Positions 51,674-60,100 of a stretch of DNA of 64,000 nucleotides are shown here, piece by piece. The notes below the pieces were generated by a model. The model saw only the letters and a list, made by a program, of their open reading frames with translations, ran no database searches and was not told the origin of the DNA. This DNA comes from Parerythrobacter lacustris (lineage in GTDB: Bacteria > Pseudomonadota > Alphaproteobacteria > Sphingomonadales > Sphingomonadaceae). The translations under genes were made by a program, and so were the position numbers. Within the stretch, counting starts at the first letter, position 1, and each line of letters opens with the position of its first letter. The stretch spans positions 310,001-374,000 of the forward strand of contig NZ_JANKHH010000005.1 in assembly GCF_024626475.1 (NCBI RefSeq), read 5' to 3'.

Positions 51674-52281
51674 CCGCGCGCGTTCTTTCGGGCAGCGGTT
51701 TTATCCTCGCTTCGAAAAGCGCCTCGCGCCGGGCGATGCTCGATGCTGCGGGACTGGCGTATGAAGCGATCCCGGCGGGGATCGACGAACGCGCGCTGGA
51801 AATCGAAATGGCGGGTTCTCCGGCCGAAGAAGTGGCGCAGGCGCTGGCGGTGGCCAAGGCAGCTGCGGTTTCTGCCGTTCGGCCGGATGCATGGGTGTTG
51901 GGAAGCGATTCGCTGGTGGCGGTCGAGGGGCGGAGGTTCGACAAGCCTGTGTCGCGCGATGATGCCGCCGATCATTTGCGCGCGTTTTCGGGTAAGGTGA
52001 TCGAACTCCACAGCGCAGCCAGCCTGGTGCGCGGCGGCAAGCCTGCATGGGTCGGGCACGATATTGCGTGCCTCTCCGTGCGCAACCTGAGCGAGGATTT
52101 CATCGCCGAATACCTCGACGCCGAATGGCCCGAGGTATCCCATTGCGTCGGCGTGTTCCGGATCGAGGCGCTGGGTGTGCAATTGTTCGACCGGATCGAC
52201 GGCGACCAGTTCACCGTGCTGGGCATGCCGCTGTTGCAGGTGCTCGGCGCCTTGCGCGAACTGGGAGTGCTGACGACGTGA
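51670..52281 (+). CDS. maf: Maf-like nucleoside triphosphate pyrophosphatase
   Basis: House-cleaning enzyme that hydrolyses non-canonical or modified nucleotides. The 203 residues show the Maf signature FILASKSASRRAMLDAAGL, the base-recognition DSLVAVEGRRFDKPVSRDDA and VGVFRIEALGVQLFDRIDGD (quoted as separate landmarks). The middle EYLDAEWPEVSHCVGV suggests the YceF-like branch more than dTTP-type YhdE; preference for m7GTP is only a guess. Both ends overlap neighbours: ATGA with PPSR and GTGA with aroE. Confidence 0.92.
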   Translation: MTARVLSGSGFILASKSASRRAMLDAAGLAYEAIPAGIDERALEIEMAGSPAEEVAQALAVAKAAAVSAVRPDAWVLGSDSLVAVEGRRFDKPVSRDDAADHLRAFSGKVIELHSAASLVRGGKPAWVGHDIACLSVRNLSEDFIAEYLDAEWPEVSHCVGVFRIEALGVQLFDRIDGDQFTVLGMPLLQVLGALRELGVLTT

Positions 52282-53135
52282 CGCGGCCCTATGCGGAAGT
52301 CATCGGCGATCCGATCGCGCAGTCGAAATCACCGGCGATTCACGGTTTCTGGCTCGACAAGGCCGGGATCGAAGCAGCTTATCGTCGCGAACGCGTGGCA
52401 CACGATGAGCTTCAGAGCTACCTTGCCGCACACAGGTCCGATCCCCTGTGGCGCGGGTGCAATGTTACCATGCCGCATAAACAAGCCATCATGCCTCACC
52501 TCGATCGGCTGGATCCGCTGGCGGTTCGGATTGGAGCAGTGAACACCGTCGTGCGCGGCTCGGATGGACTGCTCACGGGCTTCAACACCGATTGCGCAGG
52601 CTTTTTCGAACCGTTGCAGCCCTACCTTGCAGATCGCCATCTTTTCCGCATGGCGCGCATTCTCGGCACCGGCGGCGCGGCGCGCGCTATCGTCGCGGGG
52701 CTTGCGGACCACGGCTTCACACTGGTGCTGGCCGGGCGCGATCGGTCGAAGGCACAGTCATTGCTCGACGAACTTGCCCCACACGGCGAGCACTATGCGG
52801 TCGACTTGGCGCATTTTGCAGACCCGACCGATTTCGCGTTCGACGATCGCGAAGGGGTGCTGGACCTTGTCGTCAACGCTAGCCCGCTCGGCATGCGCGG
52901 TCAGCCCGCGCTGGCGTTCGACTGGAGCCATGCCCCGCCTTGCAGCATCGCATACGATATCGTGACCGATCCTCTGGAAACGCCCTTCCTCAAGGCGGCG
53001 CGCAGTGCCGGTCACGAGACACTCAACGGCTTGTCGATGCTGGTCGGACAGGCCGACGCCGCATTCGCACTCTTCTTTGGCATCCATCCCCCGCGCGAGC
53101 AGGATGCCGAATTGCGCGAAAGGCTCGTATCATGA
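52278..53135 (+). CDS. aroE: Shikimate dehydrogenase
   Basis: Reduces 3-dehydroshikimate to shikimate with NADPH. The 285-residue product starts at a GTG (VTRPYAEVIGDPIAQSKSPA) that overlaps the maf stop by GTGA. Motifs: SKSPAIHGFW, NVTMPHKQAI with the catalytic Lys, GAVNTVVR, GFNTDCAGFF and the Rossmann loop GTGGAARAIVAGLAD. The end has NGLSMLVGQADAAFALFFG. It also overlaps coaE by ATGA. Gene order maf-aroE-coaE-dnaQ is typical of this origin-flanking region. Confidence 0.94.
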   Translation: MTRPYAEVIGDPIAQSKSPAIHGFWLDKAGIEAAYRRERVAHDELQSYLAAHRSDPLWRGCNVTMPHKQAIMPHLDRLDPLAVRIGAVNTVVRGSDGLLTGFNTDCAGFFEPLQPYLADRHLFRMARILGTGGAARAIVAGLADHGFTLVLAGRDRSKAQSLLDELAPHGEHYAVDLAHFADPTDFAFDDREGVLDLVVNASPLGMRGQPALAFDWSHAPPCSIAYDIVTDPLETPFLKAARSAGHETLNGLSMLVGQADAAFALFFGIHPPREQDAELRERLVS

Positions 53136-53752
53136 CCCGCGCAGTGATCGTCGGTCTCACCGGTTCTATCGGGATGGGCAAATCTACCGTTGCCGCAATG
53201 TTTCATGGCGCGGGTGTTCCGGTGTTCGATGCCGATGCCGAGGTCCGTGCGATGCAGGGCCCGGGGGGCGAACTGTTGCCGGCGATCGAAGCCGAATTCC
53301 CTGGGTCGACCGGCCCCGAAGGTCTCGACCGGGACGCACTCGGGAAGCGGGTGTTCGGCGACCTGGCGGCACTCGCGCGGCTGGAGGCGATTGTCCATCC
53401 TGCCGTTGCCCGCAAGCGCGCGGCCTTCCTGATCGAACATGCGGGCGCGCCGCTGGTGGTGTTCGATATTCCGCTGTTGTTCGAGAAGGGCGGAAACCGC
53501 CAGGTCGATGTCGTCGTCGTCGTGTCGGCCCCCGCCGAAACCCAGCGCCGGAGGGTGCTTGCCCGCCGGGGCATGAGCGAGGACAAGCTCGCCCATATCT
53601 TGTCGCTGCAAGTGCCCGATGCCGAGAAGCGCGCGCTCGCCGACCATGTGATCGACACCGGCACTTCACTTGCGCAAACCGAAGATCAGGTGCTTGCGCT
53701 TATACCGAAGCTGGTTGCCGCGCTCAGCAATGAGGATCGCGCCAAAAATTAG
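53132..53752 (+). CDS. coaE: Dephospho-CoA kinase
   Basis: Phosphorylates the 3'-hydroxyl of dephospho-CoA in the last step of coenzyme A synthesis. The 206-residue protein has the P-loop GLTGSIGMGKSTVAAMF, FDADAEVRAM, the CoA-binding HPAVARKRA and DIPLLFEKG, and the lid-like RRRVLARRGMSEDKL. Its ATG overlaps the aroE stop. A 48-bp gap precedes dnaQ. No unusual features. Confidence 0.95.
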   Translation: MTRAVIVGLTGSIGMGKSTVAAMFHGAGVPVFDADAEVRAMQGPGGELLPAIEAEFPGSTGPEGLDRDALGKRVFGDLAALARLEAIVHPAVARKRAAFLIEHAGAPLVVFDIPLLFEKGGNRQVDVVVVVSAPAETQRRRVLARRGMSEDKLAHILSLQVPDAEKRALADHVIDTGTSLAQTEDQVLALIPKLVAALSNEDRAKN

Positions 53753-53800
53753 CGCCAACACCCCTTGCAGGAGCGGGGCTTCGGGCCGATAGTATGACAG

Positions 53801-54490
53801 ATGCGTGAAATCGTTTTCGACACGGAAACCACCGGACTCGACCCCAGAACGGGTGACCGGATGGTCGAAATCGGGTGCATCGAAATGATCAACCGGGTTC
53901 CAACCGGCGAGACCTTCCACGCGTATTTCAATCCCGAGCGCGATATGCCGGCCGGTGCCGAAGCGGTGCATGGGTTGTCGAGCGCTTTCCTGTCGGACAA
54001 GCCGCTGTTTGCCGAACTGGCTGATGCCTTGCTCGAGTTTCTCGGGGAAGCGCAACTGGTGGCGCATAATGCGGGATTCGACTTCGGTTTTCTCAACAAT
54101 GAACTCGCACTGATTGGGCGGGAACCGGTCTGCCTGACGCGAATGATCGATACGGTCGCCATCGCGCGCAAACGGCATCCCGGTGCCAAGCTTTCGCTCG
54201 ATGCGCTGTGCACCCGTTACGGCGTCGATCGCAGCCATCGTGTGAAGCATGGAGCACTGCTCGATGCCGAACTGCTGTCGCAGGTCTATGTCGAGCTGAC
54301 CGGGGGACGGCAGATCGGCCTCGGGCTCGCCGAAGCCGCGCCCGATACGGCCGCCATCGACACTTTGCACGTGCCCGTATGCGCCGAACGCCAGGTGCGT
54401 GCACCGCGACCGCATTTTGCAAGCGAGGCGGAACTTGTGCGCCATCGCGACTTTATAGGCACGATCGAAACCCCGCTTTGGGGCAGATAG
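53801..54490 (+). CDS. dnaQ: DNA polymerase III epsilon subunit (3'-5' proofreading exonuclease)
   Basis: Proofreading subunit of the replicative polymerase. The 229 residues carry ExoI FDTETTGLDP, ExoII HNAGFDFGFLNNEL and ExoIII-epsilon RVKHGALLDAELL, giving the acidic metal ligands and the catalytic His. The C-terminal part after about 180, including APRPHFASEAE, would bind the alpha subunit. It begins at ATG 53801. Its origin-proximal position is common in alphaproteobacteria. Confidence 0.94.
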   Translation: MREIVFDTETTGLDPRTGDRMVEIGCIEMINRVPTGETFHAYFNPERDMPAGAEAVHGLSSAFLSDKPLFAELADALLEFLGEAQLVAHNAGFDFGFLNNELALIGREPVCLTRMIDTVAIARKRHPGAKLSLDALCTRYGVDRSHRVKHGALLDAELLSQVYVELTGGRQIGLGLAEAAPDTAAIDTLHVPVCAERQVRAPRPHFASEAELVRHRDFIGTIETPLWGR

Positions 54491-54533
54491 CGGGGCCCCC
54501 CCGGTACCTCGCCAACTACGAGAAGGAGCGACG

Positions 54534-55103
54534 ATGGATATCCGCATTTCCGGCCACCAAGTGGAAACCGGCACAGCACTGCAGGATCATGCAACGGACA
54601 GGCTCAACGGAATTGTCGAGAAATACTTCAATCGAGCGCTCTCTTCGCAGGTCACGTTCGGCAAGGCTCCTGGCGGAGCTTTCAGCTGCGACATCGTCAC
54701 CCATGTCATGCAGGGTCTGATCCTCAAGAGCCACGCCGAGGCGCACGATGCCCATCAGGCACTGGACCAGGCTTCGGAAAAGATCGACAAGCAGCTGCGC
54801 CGCTACAAGCGGCGGCTGAAGGATCGCCATGAGCAGACCAATTATGCCGCGCGCGAGGAAGAGGCGGCCTATACCATCTTCGCCTATGACGAACCCGAAG
54901 CGCATGAGGAAGAAGTCGCCGATTCGCCGCCTGTGGTGGCGGAGACCCTGGTCGACATACCTGAGGCGTCGGTTGCGGATGCTGTCATGATGCTCGATCT
55001 GCGCGATACCAACGCGCTGTTCTTCAAAAATGCTGGCACCGGGCGACACAATATGGTTTACCGCCGCCGCGACGGATCGATCGGCTGGGTCGAGCCGCAC
55101 TGA
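54534..55103 (+). CDS. hpf: Ribosome hibernation-promoting factor, long form
   Basis: Dimerises 70S ribosomes into inactive 100S particles in stationary phase. The 189-residue protein has the N-terminal RaiA/HPF fold (MDIRISGHQVETGTALQDHA, KIDKQLRRYKRRLKDRH) and the long-form C-terminal dimerisation domain (MMLDLRDTNALFFKNAG to the end IGWVEPH), joined by an acidic linker. A good ribosome site AGAAGGAG lies upstream. ptsN follows after 116 bp. The hpf-ptsN pair usually lies behind rpoN, which is absent here. Confidence 0.93.
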   Translation: MDIRISGHQVETGTALQDHATDRLNGIVEKYFNRALSSQVTFGKAPGGAFSCDIVTHVMQGLILKSHAEAHDAHQALDQASEKIDKQLRRYKRRLKDRHEQTNYAAREEEAAYTIFAYDEPEAHEEEVADSPPVVAETLVDIPEASVADAVMMLDLRDTNALFFKNAGTGRHNMVYRRRDGSIGWVEPH

Positions 55104-55219
55104 CCTGACAGGCCGACATATCGCCTCGAAGGATCGACCGGATAGCGGGAACTGGTGAATTCAGCGCGTCGGATTTCCCGACCAAGGGTTTGCCCGGGAC
55201 CAATCGAATTTCAGGATCA

Positions 55220-55681
55220 ATGCACGTTCATTTCAAACTTTTGCCAGAGGCCGTGTTCACCGCCGGAGTGGCAGGTAAACAGGCCGTCCTAGAAGCGATC
55301 GCTGATCGGTTCGCTGCCGTGTACAAGGTCGACCGCGAAGTCGTGCTCGAATCCCTGCTTGAGCGCGAGGCGCTCGGCAGCACGGGCTTTGGCCGCGGCG
55401 TCGCCATTCCGCATGCCCGGATTGCCGGCATCTCGCGTCCGGTCGCCGTCCTCCTCCGCCTGGAGGAGCCGATCGACTTTGCAGCGGCTGACGGGATGCC
55501 GGTCGAGCTCGTGTTCGGATTGCTCTCCCCAGAAAATGCGGGCGCCAGTCATCTGCAGGCGCTGGCGGCCATATCGCGGATCGTCCGCGACGAAGCGATG
55601 CACCGTGCTCTGGTCGAATCGGTCGATGGTGAGGCGTTGTTCGCTCTGTTGACCAATCACCTGGACCGTGACGCCGCCTGA
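55220..55681 (+). CDS. ptsN: PTS IIA-like nitrogen regulatory protein PtsN
   Basis: Phosphorylatable IIA domain of the nitrogen-type PTS, which regulates potassium, phosphate or stringent responses. The 153-residue protein has the phospho-His in GVAIPHARIAG within EREALGSTGFGRGVAIPHA (quoted in part), and ELVFGLLSPENAGASHLQALAA. The ATG at 55220 gives MHVHFKLLPEAVF. It lies 116 bp after hpf and overlaps the PaaI-like gene by 14 bp, where translation restarts at a GTG. Confidence 0.92.
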   Translation: MHVHFKLLPEAVFTAGVAGKQAVLEAIADRFAAVYKVDREVVLESLLEREALGSTGFGRGVAIPHARIAGISRPVAVLLRLEEPIDFAAADGMPVELVFGLLSPENAGASHLQALAAISRIVRDEAMHRALVESVDGEALFALLTNHLDRDAA

Positions 55682-56165
55682 CGAACTCGATCGCGATCCG
55701 CTCGGCAGCGATGCCGCCGCAGCGGAAACGCATTACCGGGCGCTTGAGGCGCTCTATGCCTCCGCGCCGGTGAACTCGTTGTTTCAGTCGAAGCTCGAGA
55801 TTGCCGGTCGCGGAAGTTCGCGGCTGGTGTTCGAGGTGACCGAGGAATCGTTCCATGCCGCCGGTGCCGCGCATGGGACGATTTATTTCAAGATGCTCGA
55901 CGATGCGGCGTTCTATGCCGCCAACACGCTCGTCAGCGACCGCTTTCTGCTGACGACCTCGTTCAACCTTCATTTCACCAAGCCCGTGCGGCAGGGCCAG
56001 GTGGTCGCTGAAGGCCGTTGGATCAGCGGACGGCGGCGCGTGTTCGTCGCGGAGTCGCGTCTGATCGATGCCGAAGGCGACGAGATCGGGCGTGGGACCG
56101 GCACTTTCATGCGCTCGCATATCGCGCTGTCGGGCCTGCCTGGCTACCAAGCGCACCGAGGCTGA
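55668..56165 (+). CDS. PaaI-family hotdog-fold thioesterase
   Basis: A 165-residue acyl-CoA thioesterase-like protein. The hotdog helix and strand pattern is seen in HAAGAAHGTIYFKMLDDAAFYAAN, quoted in part, in which HG and D are the usual catalytic positions, followed by TTSFNLHFTKPVRQGQVVAEGRW. The start is a GTG at 55668 that lies inside the end of ptsN; no ATG start is available upstream of the domain. The substrate is unknown. A DUF1491 gene begins 4 bp after its stop. Confidence 0.85.
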   Translation: MTPPDELDRDPLGSDAAAAETHYRALEALYASAPVNSLFQSKLEIAGRGSSRLVFEVTEESFHAAGAAHGTIYFKMLDDAAFYAANTLVSDRFLLTTSFNLHFTKPVRQGQVVAEGRWISGRRRVFVAESRLIDAEGDEIGRGTGTFMRSHIALSGLPGYQAHRG

Positions 56166-56168
56166 GCG

Positions 56169-56504
56169 TTGGACGGTCGTCTTCCGGCGCATGTCGAGGT
56201 CAATGGCCTGATTCGCGCGGTGCAGGCTGCGGGCGGCTTCGCCACCGTGCTGGCCAAGGGGGAGTCCGATGCCGGTACGATCCTGATCGTCGCGGTTGAA
56301 AACGGAACGAACGCAAGGCTTTACGAGCGCATGCCCAAGCTCGACGGCACCCGGGAATTCTCGCTAACCCGGGCGCAAGACTCAAAAAAGCCGTGGGAAT
56401 TCAACGATTACTTAACCAAGCGCCGCCAACAGGACGGCGATATCTGGATCGTCGAGCTGGATATCGCAGATGCGGAACGTTTTGCCGCAATGCAGCATAA
56501 ATAG
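56169..56504 (+). CDS. DUF1491 family protein
   Basis: A 111-residue protein with the family start DGRLPAHVEVNGLIRAVQAAGGF, quoted in part, then ATVLAKGESDAGTILIVAV and ending RRQQDGDIWIVELDIADAERF. The only start codon that keeps the conserved N terminus is a TTG at 56169, 4 bp after the PaaI-like stop, so coupling to the upstream gene is expected. Function is unknown; the family is restricted to alphaproteobacteria. A 204-bp gap without recognisable features follows. Confidence 0.85.
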   Translation: MDGRLPAHVEVNGLIRAVQAAGGFATVLAKGESDAGTILIVAVENGTNARLYERMPKLDGTREFSLTRAQDSKKPWEFNDYLTKRRQQDGDIWIVELDIADAERFAAMQHK

Positions 56505-56708
56505 GTTGACTTGATTTCATCTGAAACTAGTTGACCGCTCGAACTTCCGAGTGCGCAGGCGGCTCGGGTGGCAATTCGGCCATCTGGCAAGCACGCAGAC
56601 GGGGGACAGCCGGCAGGCTGAACAACCGGACCCGCCCTTACAACGCAATCAACGCGAAACAGGTCCCGCCTGCGCCCGAGCTCGTCCACCGCTCATTGAC
56701 GAAAACCA

Positions 56709-57353
56709 ATGCGTTCCAAGACCCGTATGACCGGAACGATCGCGCTTGCCGCGACGATCGTGACCGGATTTGCCAGCGCCGAGATTTCCGGCGCGAACGC
56801 CCAGCAGGGCGTCGAACAGGAAATCGCTGCCGAACCTCTCACCGAAGAGGTCGTGCCCGAATTCGTGGCGGGCGAAGTCGTCCAGCCTCTTCCGGCGCAG
56901 CCCGAAACGCCTGACGTCGAAGCCGCCGTGTCGGCAGGCTCGTTGCGCGAGCTGGTTGCGAACATCGCCACACCCGAAACGCTGTCGCGCGAGATGGAAT
57001 GTCTCGCCGGGGCGGTATATTTCGAGTCGCGCGGCGAACCGCTCGCCGGCCAACTCGCCGTTGCGCAGGTGGTGATCAACCGCAGCGAATCGGACCTTTT
57101 CCCGTCGAGCTATTGCGGCGTGGTCTATCAGCCCGGCCAGTTCTCCTTCGTCCGCGGCGGCTCGATGCCGCGCATCAGCCGCGGCTCTGCGGCGTGGAAC
57201 CAGGCCAAGGCGGTCGCCCGCATCGCGCACGAGGGCCTGTGGGAAAGCGAAGCAAGAGACTCGCTCTATTTTCACGCGCGCTACGTCAGCCCGAAATGGA
57301 GCCGCACCAAAGTGGCGCGGGCAACCATCGACACGCACATTTTCTACCGCTGA
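56709..57353 (+). CDS. SleB/CwlJ-like cell wall hydrolase
   Basis: Predicted periplasmic peptidoglycan hydrolase of 214 residues. It has a signal peptide (about 1-31, ending SGANAQ), a Pro/Glu-rich linker and a SleB domain (about 98-214) starting MECLAGAVYFESRGEPLAGQ, with the catalytic Glu in YFESRGE and VAQVVINRSESD. The end ARYVSPKWSRTKVARATIDTHIFYR (quoted in part) is typical of the proteobacterial members. In Bacillus the family acts in spore germination; here it likely remodels the wall. It is convergent with xth, 63 bp away. Confidence 0.88.
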   Translation: MRSKTRMTGTIALAATIVTGFASAEISGANAQQGVEQEIAAEPLTEEVVPEFVAGEVVQPLPAQPETPDVEAAVSAGSLRELVANIATPETLSREMECLAGAVYFESRGEPLAGQLAVAQVVINRSESDLFPSSYCGVVYQPGQFSFVRGGSMPRISRGSAAWNQAKAVARIAHEGLWESEARDSLYFHARYVSPKWSRTKVARATIDTHIFYR

Positions 57354-57416
57354 GCTAGCCCGCATACAGATGCGAGAAACGACCCTCGTCGCTCCTGCGC
57401 CGGGGGACGTTTCGCA

Positions 57417-58202
57417 TCAGTCGCGCAGTTCGACCCACACCGGGGCGTGATCGCTCGCCTTTTCCCGCGCCCGATGCTCCTTGTCGACGCCCGCAGCCAC
57501 CAAACGGTCCGCCAGCTCGGGCGAAAGCAGCAGGTGGTCGATGCGGAACCCGTGGTCGCGCTGCCATGCACCCGCCTGATAATCCCAATAGGTCCACACC
57601 CCGCCGCGCGGGTTGAACGTATCGATCGCGTCGGTCCACCCGTCGCCGAGAAAGCGCGCATAGGCGTCGCGCGATTGGGGCTGCATCAGCGCATCCGACG
57701 CCATCGCCTTGGGTGACCAGACATCTTTATCTTCCGGGATGACGTTGAAGTCACCCAGCACGATCGCCGGGACCTCCTGCTCCCTGATTTCTGTCATCCG
57801 TTCGCGCAGCTTGGCCATCCACGCGAGCTTGTAGTCGAACTTCGGCCCCGGATGCGGATTGCCGTTGGGGAGGTAGAGATTGCAGACCCGCACACCGCCA
57901 ACCTCCGCCTCGAGATAGCGCGCCTGTTCGCCCTCGCCGTCCTTCGGCCCGTCGATCCCGAGGCCGCGCTGAATTTCAACCGGCTCGATTCCATCGGCGA
58001 GAATGGCGACGCCGTTGAAGCTCTTCTGCCCGTGCCAGATCGCATTGTAGCCGATGGCTGCGAACTCGTCGGCCGGGAAGCCGTCGTCCATCGTCTTGAT
58101 TTCCTGCAGGCAGGCGACGGTGGGGCGGGTTTCCTCGAGCCATTCCTTGAGCCGCGGCAGGCGGGCCTTGATCCCGTTGATATTGAAGCTGGCGATTTTC
58201 AT
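57417..58202 (-). CDS. xth: Exodeoxyribonuclease III
   Basis: AP endonuclease and 3'-5' exonuclease of base-excision repair. The 261-residue protein starts MKIASFNINGIKARLPRLKE, with metal ligand N7, then CLQEIKTMDD (Glu34), YLPNGNPHPGPKFDYKLAWM (quoted in part), GDFNVIPEDKDVW and the catalytic His-Asp in KASDHAPVWVE. All active-site residues are intact. It lies 38 bp after erpA on the same strand. Confidence 0.95.
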   Translation of the reverse strand: MKIASFNINGIKARLPRLKEWLEETRPTVACLQEIKTMDDGFPADEFAAIGYNAIWHGQKSFNGVAILADGIEPVEIQRGLGIDGPKDGEGEQARYLEAEVGGVRVCNLYLPNGNPHPGPKFDYKLAWMAKLRERMTEIREQEVPAIVLGDFNVIPEDKDVWSPKAMASDALMQPQSRDAYARFLGDGWTDAIDTFNPRGGVWTYWDYQAGAWQRDHGFRIDHLLLSPELADRLVAAGVDKEHRAREKASDHAPVWVELRD

Positions 58203-58240
58203 GCCGGGCGTGATGCCCGATCGGTCGCCGCAGGTCTAAT

Positions 58241-58570
58241 CTAAATCCCGAAGCTCGACCCGCAGCCGCAACCGGCCGCGGCCTGCGGGTTCTCGACCCT
58301 GAATGCCGCCCCGCCAAGCGATTCGACGAAATCGACCGTGCTGCCCGACACCAGATCGAGCGACACCGGATCGACCACCAGCCGGACCCCTGCAGTGTCG
58401 CTCACCATATCGTCGTCTTCCGCCGCCTGCGCGAGATCGAATTTGTACTGGAAGCCGGAGCAGCCGCCGCCTTCGACCGACAGGCGCAGGATCGCCGGTT
58501 TGCCCTGCTTCTCGGCGATCAGCGCGATGCGCTTCGCGGCGGCTGGGGTAAGGGTGAGAGCTTCGGCCAT
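58241..58570 (-). CDS. erpA: Iron-sulfur cluster insertion protein ErpA
   Basis: A-type carrier that delivers [4Fe-4S] clusters to apoproteins. The 109 residues have LTPAAAKRIALIAEKQG, LRLSVEGGGCSGFQYKF with the first cysteine, and the C-terminal CGCGSSF pair, giving the three conserved Cys. It lies between the CBS-pair gene (31 bp upstream) and xth on the minus strand. Assignment to ErpA over IscA/SufA rests on overall pattern and the GGGCSGF-AAGCGCGSSF form. Confidence 0.92.
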   Translation of the reverse strand: MAEALTLTPAAAKRIALIAEKQGKPAILRLSVEGGGCSGFQYKFDLAQAAEDDDMVSDTAGVRLVVDPVSLDLVSGSTVDFVESLGGAAFRVENPQAAAGCGCGSSFGI

Positions 58571-58601
58571 TGCAGCGATGTAGTGCGCCCTCGCGGCAGT
58601 C

Positions 58602-59033
58602 TCAAGCGGTCTGGATGTAATCGCGCAGTGCTTCGGCCTCGTGGCTGATCTCGTCCATCCGCGATTTTACGAGATCGCCGATCGAGACGAAGCCGCACAT
58701 ATGCCCATCGTCGACCACCGGCAGGTGGCGAATCCGGCGGCGCGTCATCAGCCCCAGCGCCTCGAGCGTGCTGGTCCGCCGGTCGACCGTGATCGGCGGG
58801 GCCGTCATCACCTGCTCGACCGGCTGGTCGAGACACGCCGCGCCCTGATCCGCCAGGCGGTAGAGCACGTCGCGTTCGGAAAATATTCCGACCACCCTGC
58901 CGCCGTCCATCACCGGGATCGCCCCGATCCGCCGTTCGGCGAGGATGGCCACCACCTGTCTGACCGACATGGCGATGTCGGCGGTGACGATCTCGCTGCT
59001 GGCGCGTCCTGCGATGAGCTGGGCAATCTCCAT
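58602..59033 (-). CDS. CBS-domain pair protein
   Basis: A 143-residue protein made of two CBS domains. The first (about 8-60) has IVTADIAMSVRQVVAILAERRIGA, quoted in part, and VVGIFSERDVLYRLAD; the second (about 75-130) has VMTAPPITVDRRTSTLEALGLM, quoted in part, and HMCGFVSIGDLVK. Such stand-alone CBS pairs bind adenosine nucleotides and sense energy state. The ATG at 59033 is preceded by GGAGG; an upstream open frame adds non-family sequence. Confidence 0.88.
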   Translation of the reverse strand: MEIAQLIAGRASSEIVTADIAMSVRQVVAILAERRIGAIPVMDGGRVVGIFSERDVLYRLADQGAACLDQPVEQVMTAPPITVDRRTSTLEALGLMTRRRIRHLPVVDDGHMCGFVSIGDLVKSRMDEISHEAEALRDYIQTA

Positions 59034-59144
59034 GGCTGGGCCTCCTTGTCCGGCCCGCGATTGTGCCACGAAAGCCCGAATTCGCCAAACGCACCGGTTG
59101 CGAACGGTTGCCAGCGCACGGTGAAGTCCCCATGACGCAAGGCG

Positions 59145-59444
59145 ATGGTCGCCAAATCGCCTCTCGACGATCCGGAAAAGGCCGCTTTCGCCTGGGCGCG
59201 GTACCGCCGGGCGATGCGCATGATGCTGCTGCTGACGATCGGCGTCGTCGCGGTGGCACTCGCGATGCTTTACGATGGAAGCAGCCCGGCGTCGGTGCAT
59301 TATTACATCGCCATTGCCATCGGCGTTGGCTTCACCATGCTGCTGGCAGGTGCGCTGATGGGTCTGGTGTTTCTGTCGAACGGAACCGGACACGATGCTT
59401 CGGTCGACAACCGGCTGCCGGACAATGGCGAAGACGACAACTAG
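59145..59444 (+). CDS. Small two-helix membrane protein
   Basis: A 99-residue protein without a recognised family. Two hydrophobic segments (MMLLLTIGVVAVALAML, about 26-42, and YYIAIAIGVGFTMLLAGALMGLVFL, about 53-77) should span the inner membrane, with a charged N terminus and an acidic tail NGEDDN. Its TAG stop codon at 59442-59444 consists of TA plus the first G of the repeat element that follows, so the present C terminus may have been set by that insertion. Confidence 0.7.
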   Translation: MVAKSPLDDPEKAAFAWARYRRAMRMMLLLTIGVVAVALAMLYDGSSPASVHYYIAIAIGVGFTMLLAGALMGLVFLSNGTGHDASVDNRLPDNGEDDN

Positions 59445-59710
59445 GGTCAGGACCTATTCGTCGCGCAGGCGTGGCGTCAAAATGACGAAAATATCGGGCG
59501 AACTGCCCACCGGGAAGGCTGGTTGCCGTTCCAAGGGCAGTTCCAACTGAGATCGAAGTCATTTTGACGTCCCGAAGGGACTTGACCAATTGGCCCCGGT
59601 GCAGTGTCGCAGAAGCTTGAAAATGCGCCGCATTTCCTGCGCTCCCGCTCCTCGCTACAGGGCCAATTGCTTCAAACCACGCTCTGCGCGACTAATAGGT
59701 CCTGACCCTA
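59442..59710. mobile_element. MITE-like element with 26-bp terminal inverted repeats and TA flanks
   Basis: GGGTCAGGACCTATTCGTCGCGCAG (left, from 59444; 25 of its bases quoted in two parts: GGGTCAGGACCTATT and CGTCGCGCAG) is matched in reverse by CTGCGCGACTAATAGGTCCTGACCC (parts CTGCGCGACTA and ATAGGTCCTGACCC) ending at 59708, with one mismatch. TA lies on both sides, as in IS630/Tc1-type target duplication. Inside are three further inverted pairs: GTCAAAATGAC (59476-59486) with GTCATTTTGAC (59558-59568), GAACTGCCC (59500-59508) with GGGCAGTTC (59535-59543), and CAATTGGCCC (59587-59596) with GGGCCAATTG (59660-59669). There is no transposase frame. Confidence 0.85.
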
Positions 59711-60100
59711 ACTCGCCGCCGGACCGCGCAACCGGAATTCCTCTACCGGCTCACCGCCAATCAGGTGCTGCTGGATAATCCGTTCGAGCACTTCGGGGCA
59801 GCACGAGTGGTACCAGACGTTGTCCGGCCAGACCACAGCAACGGGCCCGGCGGCGCACACTTGCAGGCAATCGGCCTTGGTGCGCTGAACCCCGCCCGTT
59901 CCATCGGTCCTTCTTGGTCCCGCTAGGCCAAGTGCCTTGAGACGGCCTTTTAGATAGGCCCAGGCTTCCTTGCCTTCTTCCCGATTGCAGCATTTCTGCT
60001 TCTCGGAGATCGCGCACAGGAAGATGTGCCGCTCGAGCGTCTCACCGCCGACCGTTTCGAGCGCGCGGCGCGCCTTGCGCAGCTTGCTCTCTCTCGTCAC
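59708..60100 (-). CDS. Thioredoxin-like [2Fe-2S] ferredoxin domain protein
   Basis: A 130-residue protein of the thioredoxin-like ferredoxin fold. Cysteines that can bind a [2Fe-2S] cluster lie in FLCAISEKQKCC and ADCLQVCAAGPVAVV, the family arrangement, followed by WYHSCCPEVLERII. The N terminus is basic. The ATG overlaps nothing upstream except the S9 peptidase stop (ATGA at 60097-60100), so the two are translated together. Its TAG stop is created by the end of the MITE-like element, so the C terminus may be altered. The physiological partner is unknown. Confidence 0.88.
   Translation of the reverse strand: MTRESKLRKARRALETVGGETLERHIFLCAISEKQKCCNREEGKEAWAYLKGRLKALGLAGPRRTDGTGGVQRTKADCLQVCAAGPVAVVWPDNVWYHSCCPEVLERIIQQHLIGGEPVEEFRLRGPAAS

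Noticed and set aside
59442-59710. MITE region as a small RNA gene or plain terminator only
   Set aside because: Terminal inverted repeats with flanking TA explain the structure better; a terminator role may be secondary.
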